In this document: positions 57,211 through 64,000 of the stretch, one piece after another
How positions within the stretch are numbered: the first letter of the stretch is position 1
How the letters are laid out: each line of letters starts with the position of its first letter
Source of the DNA: CAVPXC01 sp963709505
GTDB lineage: Bacteria > Chloroflexota > Anaerolineae > JAAEKA01
Direction of reading: 5' to 3'
Assembly: GCA_963709505.1 (NCBI GenBank)
Contig: CAVPXC010000028.1
Location: 1-64,000 of the forward strand
DNA: 64,000 bases
Position numbers and translations under genes: made by a program
Notes under the pieces: generated by a model
The model's input: the letters and a program-made list of their open reading frames with translations, nothing else
Databases searched by the model: none
Told to the model about the DNA's origin: nothing

Positions 57211-58098
57211 ATGAACGAAAAAACTTCTCGCTTGCGCCGCGCGATGCTGTTTATGCCCGGCGACTCGATACGTAAGATCGAAAAAGCCATCGGCCTGGGT
57301 GTGGACTGCATCGTGATGGATCTGGAGGACGGCGTCGCCTTTAGCCAGAAGGAAGAGGCGCGGCGGACGATTGTCCAGGTCCTTCAGGGGCTGGATTTTG
57401 GCCGCACCGAGCGGTTGATCCGTATCAACCCGGTGGGCAGCGAGCTCTTCGAGGCCGATCTGCGCGCCACGATCGCGGCCGGTCCCGACGGATACGTTTT
57501 GCCCAAGGTCGATTTCGCCGAGCAGGTGCAGGCCGTCGCCGAGTTTCTCACTTTGGAGGAAAAGGCGCGCGGCCGGCCGGCCGGCGGCATCCGGCTTTTG
57601 CCGATCGTCGAGACCGCCTTAGGCGTGATGAACGTGCGCGAGATCGCCCTGGCCGACGACCGGGTCGACGCGCTGGTCTTCGGCGCCGAGGACTTGGCCG
57701 GCGACATGGGCGCGCAGCGCACGCCTGAAGGCTGGGAGATCTTCTACGCGCGCAGCGCCGTGGTCACCGCGGCCAAGGCCTATCGCCTGCAGGCCATCGA
57801 CATGGTGTACTTCGACCTGAACGACCTGGCCGGCTTCGAAGCCGAGTGCCGCTCGGGCAGGCAGATGGCCTACGACGGCAAGATGGCCATCCACCCGAAG
57901 CAGGTAGAGATCGCCCAACGCGTCTTTGCGCCGTCGCCGGAGGAGATCGAGCGGGCGTTGCGGGTCATTCAAGCGCACGAAGAAGCGCAAGCCGCCGGTC
58001 TGGGCGCCTTCGCCCTGGACGGCCGGATGGTGGACATGCCGGTGGTGCGCGCGGCGGAGAATACGATGCGGCGGGCGCGGGCGGCCGGAGTGAGATAG
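57211..58098 (+). CDS. CitE-like HpcH/HpaI lyase (citramalyl-/malyl-CoA lyase type)
   Basis: ATG 57211; 295 residues. Barrel motifs: RRAMLFMPGDSIRKIEKAIG, VDCIVMDLEDGVAFSQKEEA, RLIRINPVGSELFEADL, LLPIVETALGVMNVREIALA (catalytic Glu), DALVFGAEDLAGDMGAQRTP (Asp) and YDGKMAIHPKQVEIAQRVFA. Stand-alone CitE without the alpha and gamma subunits of citrate lyase fits a malyl-CoA, methylmalyl-CoA or citramalyl-CoA lyase. With MaoC next to it, it may close a C5-dicarboxylate pathway. The 57126-57210 gap has a small inverted repeat (AGTGAGATAGTG with CACTATCTCACC). Confidence 0.92.
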   Translation: MNEKTSRLRRAMLFMPGDSIRKIEKAIGLGVDCIVMDLEDGVAFSQKEEARRTIVQVLQGLDFGRTERLIRINPVGSELFEADLRATIAAGPDGYVLPKVDFAEQVQAVAEFLTLEEKARGRPAGGIRLLPIVETALGVMNVREIALADDRVDALVFGAEDLAGDMGAQRTPEGWEIFYARSAVVTAAKAYRLQAIDMVYFDLNDLAGFEAECRSGRQMAYDGKMAIHPKQVEIAQRVFAPSPEEIERALRVIQAHEEAQAAGLGAFALDGRMVDMPVVRAAENTMRRARAAGVR

Positions 58099-58190
58099 CG
58101 GGGGAGAATACAGTGCGAGGGTGCGAGTAGTGCGGCAGTGTCGGAGTGTCAGGTTGGACATCCATGCTCTGAAATCCCTTCGGCAACCGC

Positions 58191-58284
58191 GGACTCCTGA
58201 ACTTGTTCAGGGTCCGACCAGTCTGACTGCCTCGACAAGTCGAGGAGTCCAGCACGTACCGTGGACTCCCGAACAAGTTCGGGC
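58191..58284. repeat. Cluster of three short palindromes
   Basis: GGACTCCTGAACTTGTTCAG (58191-58210), GCCTCGACAAGTCGAGGAGT (58229-58248, inverted relative to the first) and GGACTCCCGAACAAGTTCGG (58263-58282) share the pattern GGACTCC plus a 14-16 base palindrome around an ACTTGT core. They stand between the CitE-like gene and the decayed nucleotidyltransferase pair. Confidence 0.7.
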
Positions 58285-58312
58285 ATTTTCAAGAAGAGCA
58301 ATGAAGAGGCGA

Positions 58313-58533
58313 CATGATAGAGGAATTGGAGCTTGATCCGGTGGATTGGGAGCAATTGCGGCTTTTGGCGAAGCTGACGCCTGGTGAGCGGATGATGGCC
58401 ATGGCGCAGACGTCGGCTTTCAGCCGTGCGTTGCTGCGCGGGGCGTTTCGAGGCGTTATCCGGATCTTTCGATCGAAGAAGTCAATATGAAGATGTTTCG
58501 TTACATCGAGGGCCTCAAGGAGAAGGGACTGTG
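58313..58533 (+). pseudogene. Small partner gene of a nucleotidyltransferase pair, frameshifted
   Basis: ATG 58313 reads LELDPVDWEQLRLLAKLTPG, ERMMAMAQTSAFSRALLRGA and then stops after a shift near 58450; the other frame continues RRYPDLSIEEVNMKMFRYIE and GLKEKGL to TGA 58533. About 73 residues joined. Small proteins of this pattern commonly precede nucleotidyltransferase (AbiEii-like) genes, which is also what follows here. One base apart from being intact. Confidence 0.65.
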
Positions 58534-58551
58534 AGTGAGTGTGAGTTTGAC

Positions 58552-58703
58552 ATGGATGTGCTGAAGATCATCAAGGAGATCGGTGCACACTACATGGGAT
58601 TGGGGCCAATGGTGCCTGCGTGAACGGCCTCAAGCGCAGCCCGCACGACGTAGACATCATCGTGGAGACGGTTTCCCTTCCACGCATCTCAAGTGTCGAG
58701 TAG
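58552..58703 (+). pseudogene. Nucleotidyltransferase-family fragment (AbiEii/MNT-like)
   Basis: MDVLKIIKEIGAHYMGLG then, in another frame, VNGLKRSPHDVDIIVETVSL. An intact member would read as a G-x-G-x-x-x-x-x-H-x-x-x-R-x-T-x-D-x-D loop; here the glycine loop (GGFAVNAHG-like) is damaged but the D-x-D pair (HDVDIIVE) is present. The frame ends at TAG 58701. The rest of the gene is gone and the TumE-like gene overlaps its end on the other strand. Confidence 0.55.
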
Positions 58704-59075
58704 CAACTTCGTAACTCGCTCCAGGATAGTTGCCGCTGTGACTGGTTCGTGAGGTAGCACGCTGTCTTCGCTGTTTTCGTGGAGATGATGAGGGTGAGTG
58801 TCGACTTCAGGATGGTGAGCCGCGTTATCCCACCGTTTGAGTAGCAGGCCTTGCGCATCCTGCCAGTGGAAGCTGTATTTCGTAATTTTGCACACACCGT
58901 CACTGATCTCGAATCGCTCGAACATCTCCAGTAGACTATCATCTTCCCAGACGACCCGAAACCGGTGTAGGCCAATATCGCCCTGGATTTCCTCGCGCAA
59001 GATGGTCCAGGTTCGTATTCTCGGATTGGCGATGATCAAAGCCTTGACTGTCGCCAAATAATCGACGGCATCCAT
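58689..59075 (-). CDS. TumE-like (DUF6516) toxin of a toxin-antitoxin pair
   Basis: ATG 59075; 128 residues. Pattern MDAVDYLATVKALIIANPRI, RTWTILREEIQGDIGLHRFR, KYSFHWQDAQGLLLKRWDNA and PHHLHENSEDSVLPHEPVTA matches the DUF6516/TumE group of putative RNA-targeting toxins, with a conserved His/Asp-rich C-terminal half. It starts one base after the antitoxin stop, the usual order for this family. I know the family by pattern only; toxicity is inferred from that. Confidence 0.75.
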   Translation of the reverse strand: MDAVDYLATVKALIIANPRIRTWTILREEIQGDIGLHRFRVVWEDDSLLEMFERFEISDGVCKITKYSFHWQDAQGLLLKRWDNAAHHPEVDTHPHHLHENSEDSVLPHEPVTAATILERVTKLLLDT

Positions 59076-59384
59076 CTACATCGTCCGTTCCAGATCACGA
59101 AGCTTGTCATGCAAGCGCTGTCTGAGCTCCCACAAACCGGACCACTCAAAGTAGTCCATGGCATCGCCAAGTTTGCCAGCCTCAAAGAGCGTGTAGAAGT
59201 CTTTTGACCGCATGCCAAAGCGCGATTCAAACTCCGCCAGATCACGGTCGTAGCGAGCCAACAATAGGCGATTTTCAGATAGTTTGCCAGCTAGAAGTTT
59301 GTCAACGACCCGTTCCAATTCGTCCGATCCTTCGTAGGCTCGTTGAAGTACGTCCCACTTTAAGAGTATTGCGCTTGTTGTCAT
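59076..59384 (-). CDS. TumA-like antitoxin partner, 102 aa
   Basis: ATG 59384 reads MTTSAILLKWDVLQRAYEGS. The protein is helical (DELERVVDKLLAGKLSENRL, YDRDLAEFESRFGMRSKDFY, LFEAGKLGDAMDYFEWSGLW), and the phrase SKDFYxLFExGxLGDxxDYFEW is a hallmark of short antitoxin-like proteins before TumE-type genes. Has its own promoter (59439-59468). No typical DNA-binding motif is seen. Confidence 0.75.
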   Translation of the reverse strand: MTTSAILLKWDVLQRAYEGSDELERVVDKLLAGKLSENRLLLARYDRDLAEFESRFGMRSKDFYTLFEAGKLGDAMDYFEWSGLWELRQRLHDKLRDLERTM

Positions 59385-59438
59385 TCTCGGCTGACCTTTC
59401 ATAGATCGATCGACCTGCTGCTGTGACTTTTCATGGCA

Positions 59439-59468
59439 ATTATACACCGACCTATGTTTCGCTGTCCA
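59439..59468 (-). promoter_or_regulatory. Promoter of the TumA/TumE-like pair
   Basis: On the minus strand TGGACA (59468-59463) and TATAAT (59444-59439) with an 18-base spacer. It overlaps nothing but ends next to the stop of the biotin carrier gene upstream. Confidence 0.6.
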
Positions 59469-59478
59469 GGCGACCATT

Positions 59479-59994
59479 TCAATTCTGGTCGCCCGAATCC
59501 TGCACTTCTATAAGTAACTGCCCCCGCTCCACAACCTGGCCCGCCTGGCAGTGCACCTTCGTCACCTGCCCGGCCGCAGGCGCGGCGATGCGGAGTTCCA
59601 TCTTCATCGCCGACAACAGCACGAGCATATCGCCTCGCTCGACCCGATCGCCCTCGGCCACCAGCACATCCAACACCAGGCCGGGCATGGCCGCCTCGAT
59701 CTGGCCGCTTGACGGGCCGCCGGCGCCGGCGCCGCGGCGTTTTTGCTGCGGCTGGGGACGCTCGAGCATCCACGTTTCGCCGCCCATCGCCACGTAGCGC
59801 CGCAGCCCATCGTGCGCCACATAGGCCCGCAGCCGGCGGTCGCCCACCTGCAGGTTGAGGCGGCCATGCTCTGGCCGCTGAGCGCGTACTGCATAAGTGG
59901 CATCGCCCACGGTCACTTTGAAGCCGTCGCCGTCCCGCTCGACCGTGACGGTCTTCACTTCCGCGCCGATCTGGTAGGTGTAATCCGTCTTCAT
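59479..59994 (-). CDS. Biotin carboxyl carrier protein (acyl-CoA carboxylase subunit)
   Basis: ATG 59994 overlaps the LLM stop (ATGA); 171 residues. The N-terminal ~85 residues form an uncharacterised beta-rich part; the C-terminal biotinyl domain reads EAAMPGLVLDVLVAEGDRVE, RGDMLVLLSAMKMELRIAAP with biotinylated Lys in SAMKMEL, ending QAGQVVERGQLLIEV. It carries CO2-biotin between the biotin carboxylase and a carboxyltransferase. No carboxyltransferase gene is in the window. Confidence 0.95.
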   Translation of the reverse strand: MKTDYTYQIGAEVKTVTVERDGDGFKVTVGDATYAVRAQRPEHGRLNLQVGDRRLRAYVAHDGLRRYVAMGGETWMLERPQPQQKRRGAGAGGPSSGQIEAAMPGLVLDVLVAEGDRVERGDMLVLLSAMKMELRIAAPAAGQVTKVHCQAGQVVERGQLLIEVQDSGDQN

Positions 59995-60866
59995 AGGCCG
60001 GCTGGTCCCTGCTGGATACGCCAGCGCATCGCGTCGATCCAAGAGCTGGCTTCAGCGCGTTTCGCCAGGTCGGGCCGCATCCCGTGAATGGCTTCCTGCC
60101 ACCAGGTCACGCCGGCCTCGGCGTAGCGCGTTGCGGTGTCAGCTGCTTGTCTGGGGTCGTCGCCGGGCGTCTCTCCGGCCACCACCACGTCGAACGGCGT
60201 CTCGGCCTGGCGATGCTCGCCGATGAAGGCGATGATCTCCCGTATCTGTTGCGGGGAGGGGATGTTGTCGATGCCGGCGTCGCGCAGGATGGGCAAGACG
60301 CCGTCCCAACGCGCTGCCCGGCGAAAGGGCGGTTTGTTGGGCCACATGCCGGCGACCCAGATGGGAATGCGTGGCTCCTGCTGCGGCGTAGGCAAGAAGT
60401 GCGCGTCTTTGAGCGTGTAGAACTGGCCGGCGAAGCTGAACGGCTCGCCGCGCCACAGGCCGGTCAACACCTCAAGCCCCTCGTCCAGCATCGCGGCCCG
60501 GGTCTTGAAATCAGCCGGCTCGCCCAGATTAGCGTATTCGGCCTGAGTGATGCCGAGGCCTACGCCCAGGATCAACCGGCCGCCGGACAGGCGATCCAAG
60601 GAAACGGTCTCGCGGGCAAGTTTCCATGGCCGCCGGCGCGGCAGCGGTGTGACCATCGTGCCGATCCGGATGCGCTTCGTGCGCAGCACAATGGCGGTCA
60701 AGGCGATCCACGGATCGACCATAGGCATCGCGCCCCAGTCCCAGGCGATGTGATCCCAGACGAAGAACCCGTCCCAGCCGGCGTTCTCCGCCTCCCAAGC
60801 CAGATCAGCCAGCACACGGGCATCGGCGCAGTCGCCGAAATTGATGATGTTGATCGCGTGTTTCAT
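59991..60866 (-). CDS. LLM-class flavin-dependent oxidoreductase
   Basis: ATG 60866 overlaps the biotin carboxylase stop (ATGA); 291 residues. Luciferase-like barrel: DLAWEAENAGWDGFFVWDHI, RIRIGTMVTPLPRRRPWKLA, RETVSLDRLSGGRLILGVGL, WRGEPFSFAGQFYTLKDAHF and PRIPIWVAGMWPNKPPFRRA. It uses FMN or F420; the cofactor cannot be told here. Its position inside a biotin-dependent carboxylase operon with 4-base overlaps on both sides is unusual and suggests a shared pathway, perhaps oxidation of a substrate before or after acyl-CoA carboxylation. Confidence 0.93.
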   Translation of the reverse strand: MKHAINIINFGDCADARVLADLAWEAENAGWDGFFVWDHIAWDWGAMPMVDPWIALTAIVLRTKRIRIGTMVTPLPRRRPWKLARETVSLDRLSGGRLILGVGLGITQAEYANLGEPADFKTRAAMLDEGLEVLTGLWRGEPFSFAGQFYTLKDAHFLPTPQQEPRIPIWVAGMWPNKPPFRRAARWDGVLPILRDAGIDNIPSPQQIREIIAFIGEHRQAETPFDVVVAGETPGDDPRQAADTATRYAEAGVTWWQEAIHGMRPDLAKRAEASSWIDAMRWRIQQGPAGL

Positions 60867-62419
60867 GATGCGCCCATTCGATAGCCGGACATCTGTCGCC
60901 ACGGACTGTACGGATCGCCCTGCGGCGTGCCGCCGACAGCCACGGGCGTTGCGCCCGCTGCAGCGCCCTCCAGCAGCTCCGACAGGGCCGCGGCAACCAG
61001 GACGAGGTCAGGGATCTGCGCCGAGACCGGATCGATCGCAGAAGATCGGTCCGGTCTGATCATCGGCTGCCAGTTCGCAAAATACTCGTCCACAAACCCG
61101 GTCGTCGCCTCGCCGCGCCGGAATACCTCGTGGGTGATCACGTCCCGCAAGAACGGGATGTTGGTCGTCACACCCAGCAAAACGTAGTGGCTGAGCGCCC
61201 AATCCATCTTGCGGATGGCGTCCAGCCGATCCTCGCCCAGCACGATCAGCTTGGCGATCATGGGATCGTAGTGCAAGGTTACCTTGTCGCCGGTCGTAAT
61301 GCCCGCGTCGACGCGCACGCCCGGCCCGACCGGCTCGACAGCACGCAGCACCTTGCCGATCGAGGGGAGAAATTGGTTCGAAGGATCCTCGGCGTAGATG
61401 CGACACTCGATCGCATGGCGGCGCTGGCTGACTTGCTCCTGCTTGAACGGTATCGGCTCGCCGGCCGCAACCCGAATTTGAAGCTTGACCAGGTCGACTC
61501 CCGTCACCTGCTCGGTGATGGGGTGCTCGACCTGCAGGCGGGTGTTCATTTCAAGGAAATAAAAGTTACGTTCGGGGTCGACCAGGAATTCCAGTGTGCC
61601 GGCGTTGACGTAGCCGACAGCGCGCACGGCTGCGACTGCTGCATCACCCATGCGTTTACGCAGGTGGGTATCGAGCAAGGGCGACGGCGTTTCCTCGACA
61701 ATCTTCTGATGGCGGCGCTGGATGGAGCACTCACGCTCGTAGAGATGTAGAGCGTTGCCGTGGTGGTCACCGAAGACCTGGAACTCGATGTGACGTGGGC
61801 GGACGATGAGCTTTTCCAGGTAGATGCGATCGTCGCCGAAGGCGTTTTTGGCCTCGCGACGGGCGGATTGCAGCGCGGCCGGCAGATCAGCCGCCTGGTC
61901 GACGACGCGCATGCCCTTGCCGCCGCCGCCGGCCGTGGCCTTGACTAGCAGGGGGAAGCCGATGCGCTCGCCCGCCGCCAACAGGCCGGCGTTGACCTGG
62001 CTCTCCTGATAGCCGGGCACGATTGGCACGCCGGCCTCGGCCATGGCCGTGCGCGAGGATGTCTTGGAGCCCATGATGCGCATGGCCTCCGGGCTGGGGC
62101 CGATGAAGATCAGGCCGGCTGCGCCCACCGCCTCGGCGAAATCTGCGTTTTCCGAGAGAAAGCCATAACCGGGGTGGATTGCATCGCACCCTAGCCGCTT
62201 GGCTACGTCCAAGATGCAGTCGCCGCAGAGGTAGGACTGGCCAGGCGGCGGCGGGCCGATGCACACCGACTCGTCAGCCAGCATCGTGTGCAGCGCATTG
62301 GCGTCGGCCTCCGAGTAGACAGCCACCGTGCGGATGTCCATCTCCTGGCACGCCCGAATAATACGCACGGCCACTTCGCCGCGGTTGGCAATCAAGATCT
62401 TCTGGAACATAGCACCCAT
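60863..62419 (-). CDS. Acyl-CoA carboxylase, biotin carboxylase subunit
   Basis: ATG 62419 (MGAMFQKILIANRGEVAVRI) is set by AGGAGAACCAGG; 518 residues. ATP-grasp motifs: LIANRGEVAVRIIRACQEMD, IHPGYGFLSENADFAEAVGA, VKATAGGGGKGMRVVDQAAD (glycine-rich ATP lid), HIEFQVFGDHHGNALHLYER, ECSIQRRHQKIVEETPSPLL, EMNTRLQVEHPITEQVTGVD (catalytic) and HAIECRIYAEDP. It carboxylates biotin with bicarbonate and ATP. Compared with AccC it has a longer C-terminus, as in propionyl-, acetyl- or methylcrotonyl-CoA carboxylases. First gene of the three-gene operon. Confidence 0.96.
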   Translation of the reverse strand: MGAMFQKILIANRGEVAVRIIRACQEMDIRTVAVYSEADANALHTMLADESVCIGPPPPGQSYLCGDCILDVAKRLGCDAIHPGYGFLSENADFAEAVGAAGLIFIGPSPEAMRIMGSKTSSRTAMAEAGVPIVPGYQESQVNAGLLAAGERIGFPLLVKATAGGGGKGMRVVDQAADLPAALQSARREAKNAFGDDRIYLEKLIVRPRHIEFQVFGDHHGNALHLYERECSIQRRHQKIVEETPSPLLDTHLRKRMGDAAVAAVRAVGYVNAGTLEFLVDPERNFYFLEMNTRLQVEHPITEQVTGVDLVKLQIRVAAGEPIPFKQEQVSQRRHAIECRIYAEDPSNQFLPSIGKVLRAVEPVGPGVRVDAGITTGDKVTLHYDPMIAKLIVLGEDRLDAIRKMDWALSHYVLLGVTTNIPFLRDVITHEVFRRGEATTGFVDEYFANWQPMIRPDRSSAIDPVSAQIPDLVLVAAALSELLEGAAAGATPVAVGGTPQGDPYSPWRQMSGYRMGAS

Positions 62420-62473
62420 CCTGGTTCTCCTGACTCGACGCGACGGCAATCAGCAACAGAGTTGATCTCGCTC

Positions 62474-62504
62474 ATTATACCACGCCGGACCACGACCCCG
62501 GCAA
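62474..62504 (-). promoter_or_regulatory. Promoter of the biotin carboxylase operon
   Basis: On the minus strand TTGCCG (62504-62499) and TATAAT (62479-62474) with a 19-base spacer; start codon ~55 bases downstream. The -10 is good and the -35 is weak. Confidence 0.5.
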
Positions 62505-62608
62505 ACAAGTTGAAACGCTTGGCCAGATGCGACTTTGGCCAGACACTCATGCGATGGTCCGCAAAACGGTGGATGCAAGTAGCTGGCCGCGGCTGGCCCA
62601 CCTTCTAG

Positions 62609-62700
62609 TCCACGCCGCCTCCGGTCCGCGCCGCCTCTGCTCCACGCCGCCTCCGGTCCGCGCCGCCTCTGCTCCACGCCGCCTCCGGTCCGCGCCTCCG
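62609..62700. repeat. 32-base tandem repeat, about 2.9 copies
   Basis: TCCACGCCGCCTCCGGTCCG plus CGCCGCCTCTGC (32 bases) stands at 62609-62640 and again exactly at 62641-62672, with a partial third copy to ~62700. Each copy holds two related halves (CGCCTCCGGTCCGC and CGCCGCCTCTGCTCC). It lies between the response-regulator stop and the biotin carboxylase promoter. Confidence 0.85.
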
Positions 62701-62734
62701 CCAGTCCGCGGTTCTCAGGTCAGAGTAACCCACC

Positions 62735-63907
62735 CTACTGCCGGCCCAGCACCATGACCGCCATATCGTCCGACTGCACGGCGCCTCGCGTGAAGTCGTG
62801 TACGTCGCCCAGAATGGCGTCCCGCATTTCCGCCGCCGCCCTGCCGGTGTTCCTGCTGGCCATCGCCACCAGGCGGCTCAGGTCGTAGAAGTCCCCGTCA
62901 GCGCTCTGGGCGTCGGTCACGCCGTCGGTGTAGAGCAAGAGGACATCGCCGGACGCCAGGTGCACGCTTTTCGACGACCACACACCCTCCTCGCTGACTC
63001 CCAAGGGCAGGCCGGTGTTTCGCAACAACTGAGTCCTGTCGGGCTCGTTGGGACGAAGCAAGATCGGCGGGTTGTGGCCGGCGTTGCTGTAGACCAACGT
63101 TCCCGACTGCGGGTCAAGAATCCCTAGGAACACGGTCACGAACTGGTCAGCCGTGGCATACTCCAGCAGGCGTTGGTTGACTGCCTGGCAGGCCAACTCG
63201 GGGTCGTTAGGGTGTTGCCCGGTGTAAGCGCGCAGCAGTGCGCAGCTCATAGCCATATAGAGCGCTGCGCCTACGCCTTTGTCCACCACATCGGCGATGA
63301 GCAGGGCCAGCCTGCCAGTGGGCAGTAAGACAACATCGTAGAAGTCACCTGAGGTCGTGCGGGCCGGGATCAGTGTCACCGCAAGCTGCCAGCCGGGCAA
63401 CTCCGGCAGGTTTCGCTGCATGAAGCTGGCCTGTACTTGCGCGGCCAAGGCCAACTCGCGCTCCATCCGCTGGTTGGCGTCCTGAAGATTGCGCTGCAGC
63501 CGGCGCAGCGCCAGATGCGTCTCGACCCGGGCGATCACCTCTTCCAATTGGAACGGCTTGGTGATGTAGTCGACCCCGCCGGACGAGAAGGCACGCATCT
63601 TATCCTCGATGTCGTCCAGCGCGCTGATAAAGAGGATCGGGACGTCTGCGGTCTTGGGATTGGCCTTCAACTGCTGGCAGACCTCGAAGCCATCCATCTC
63701 GGGCATGCGGATATCCAGCAGAATCAGGTCAGGCGGAGTCAGTTCGACCGAAGCAAGGGCGCGTGGGCCGCTAGTCACCGCGCGCACGCCATACCCACGC
63801 TCGCCGAGAATTTGCGACAGCAGGCGCAGATTGGCGGGACTGTCGTCGACCAGTAGGATGTTCTCTGGGTTCCCAAGCGAAGCTACCAATCTGTCAGCGT
63901 GTTGCAT
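62735..63907 (-). CDS. Response regulator with PP2C-type (SpoIIE/RsbU) phosphatase output
   Basis: ATG 63907; 390 residues. Receiver domain at ~15-130 with the acidic pair in LLVDDSPANL, phospho-acceptor Asp65 in LILLDIRMPEMDGFEV and Lys in YITKPFQLEEV. A coiled linker (LQRNLQDANQRMERELALAA) leads to the SpoIIE domain: PARTTSGDFYDVVLLPTGRL, IADVVDKGVGAALYMAMSCA, YSNAGHNPPILLRPN and LLLYTDGVTDAQSADGDFYD. The phosphatase should dephosphorylate an anti-anti-sigma factor (RsbV/SpoIIAA-like) when the receiver is phosphorylated. No sigma-factor partner is adjacent. Confidence 0.95.
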   Translation of the reverse strand: MQHADRLVASLGNPENILLVDDSPANLRLLSQILGERGYGVRAVTSGPRALASVELTPPDLILLDIRMPEMDGFEVCQQLKANPKTADVPILFISALDDIEDKMRAFSSGGVDYITKPFQLEEVIARVETHLALRRLQRNLQDANQRMERELALAAQVQASFMQRNLPELPGWQLAVTLIPARTTSGDFYDVVLLPTGRLALLIADVVDKGVGAALYMAMSCALLRAYTGQHPNDPELACQAVNQRLLEYATADQFVTVFLGILDPQSGTLVYSNAGHNPPILLRPNEPDRTQLLRNTGLPLGVSEEGVWSSKSVHLASGDVLLLYTDGVTDAQSADGDFYDLSRLVAMASRNTGRAAAEMRDAILGDVHDFTRGAVQSDDMAVMVLGRQ

Positions 63908-63918
63908 GTGATTACGCT

Positions 63919-63993
63919 CTAGAGGTACTCAACGTGTCCCAGCATATCTTCTGGAGTCAAGACGCTGTGAATCAGTTCAAGCCCCTCGATCAC
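63919..63993 (-). CDS. Possible C-terminal end of an upstream gene, partial
   Basis: Minus-strand codons ending at TAG 63921-63919 read VIEGLELIHSVLTPEDMLGH, then VEYL. Directly before it in the same frame is a TAG (63996-63994), so this is either a GTG-started 24-residue frame or the end of a frameshifted gene that continues past the window. Amphipathic helix with a final acidic turn; no family can be named. Confidence 0.25.
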   Translation of the reverse strand: MIEGLELIHSVLTPEDMLGHVEYL

Positions 63994-64000
63994 CTATCGG

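Noticed and set aside
62609..62700. CRISPR array
   Set aside because: The units are directly adjacent without spacers and are not palindromic in the usual way; no cas gene is in the window.

Overview
The window looks like a chromosomal segment of a high-GC bacterium, most likely from the phylum Chloroflexota (Anaerolineae/Caldilineae-like). The evidence is indirect: a BTAD/AAA/TPR regulator, proline/threonine-rich spacers in exported proteins, a ComEA with an SLBB domain, a LexA operator of the GAAC-N4-GTTC type, a TumA/TumE-like toxin-antitoxin pair and a MaoC plus CitE-like pair. No rRNA, tRNA or CRISPR array was seen. Many genes carry single-base frameshifts, some in otherwise well conserved enzymes, so part of the apparent decay may be sequencing error in a metagenome-type assembly.

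Region by region. 1-4.3 kb is a graveyard: an IS3 transposase remnant joined to a rhodanese-like tail, a PfkB kinase with an in-frame TGA, a flavodoxin, and pieces of a nitroreductase and of an NAD-binding protein. 4.3-10.8 kb holds a membrane protein, a calcium-type P-type ATPase and small GNAT/DinB enzymes. 10.8-16.7 kb has an AlbA/GHKL-type regulator, a large BTAD regulator split by a frameshift, and a broken NmrA-like gene. 17-20 kb is ppdK with a good promoter and a hairpin leader, followed by an hsdM remnant. 20.2-27.3 kb carries an aldo/keto reductase, a Gfo/Idh oxidoreductase, lexA with its SOS operator, a broken YheT-like hydrolase, glycerate kinase and a YihY protein. 27.4-36 kb holds ComEA, a broken Uma2, a slipin, a class A penicillin-binding protein, and rho followed by a LysM/M23 peptidase. 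36.6-42.2 kb holds NUDIX enzymes, dodecin, a glycosyltransferase, pcm and acylphosphatase.

42.6-53.9 kb is the most coherent block and reads as a cell-surface polysaccharide locus: polysaccharide deacetylase lipoprotein, WbuB-like glycosyltransferase, O-antigen-ligase/TPR membrane protein, WecA/TagO-like initiating transferase, nucleotide-sugar dehydrogenase and a tandem cyclophilin lipoprotein. Several neighbours overlap by 4 bases. 54-64 kb holds a DUF1801 protein, a broken helical protein, a CoA-type NUDIX hydrolase, MaoC and CitE-like genes, a decayed nucleotidyltransferase pair next to an intact TumA/TumE-like pair, an unusual overlapping operon (biotin carboxylase, LLM flavin oxidoreductase, biotin carrier protein), and a response regulator fused to a SpoIIE-type phosphatase.

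The intergenic space is rich in palindromic repeats. Two MITE-like families with long terminal inverted repeats occur in several copies (near 22.7, 49.85 and 54.5 kb; near 30.2 and 49.7 kb), and a third palindrome occurs near 27.4 and 42.2 kb. Good sigma70-type promoters with 17-18 base spacers can be read in front of lexA, ppdK, rho, tumA and several NUDIX genes.
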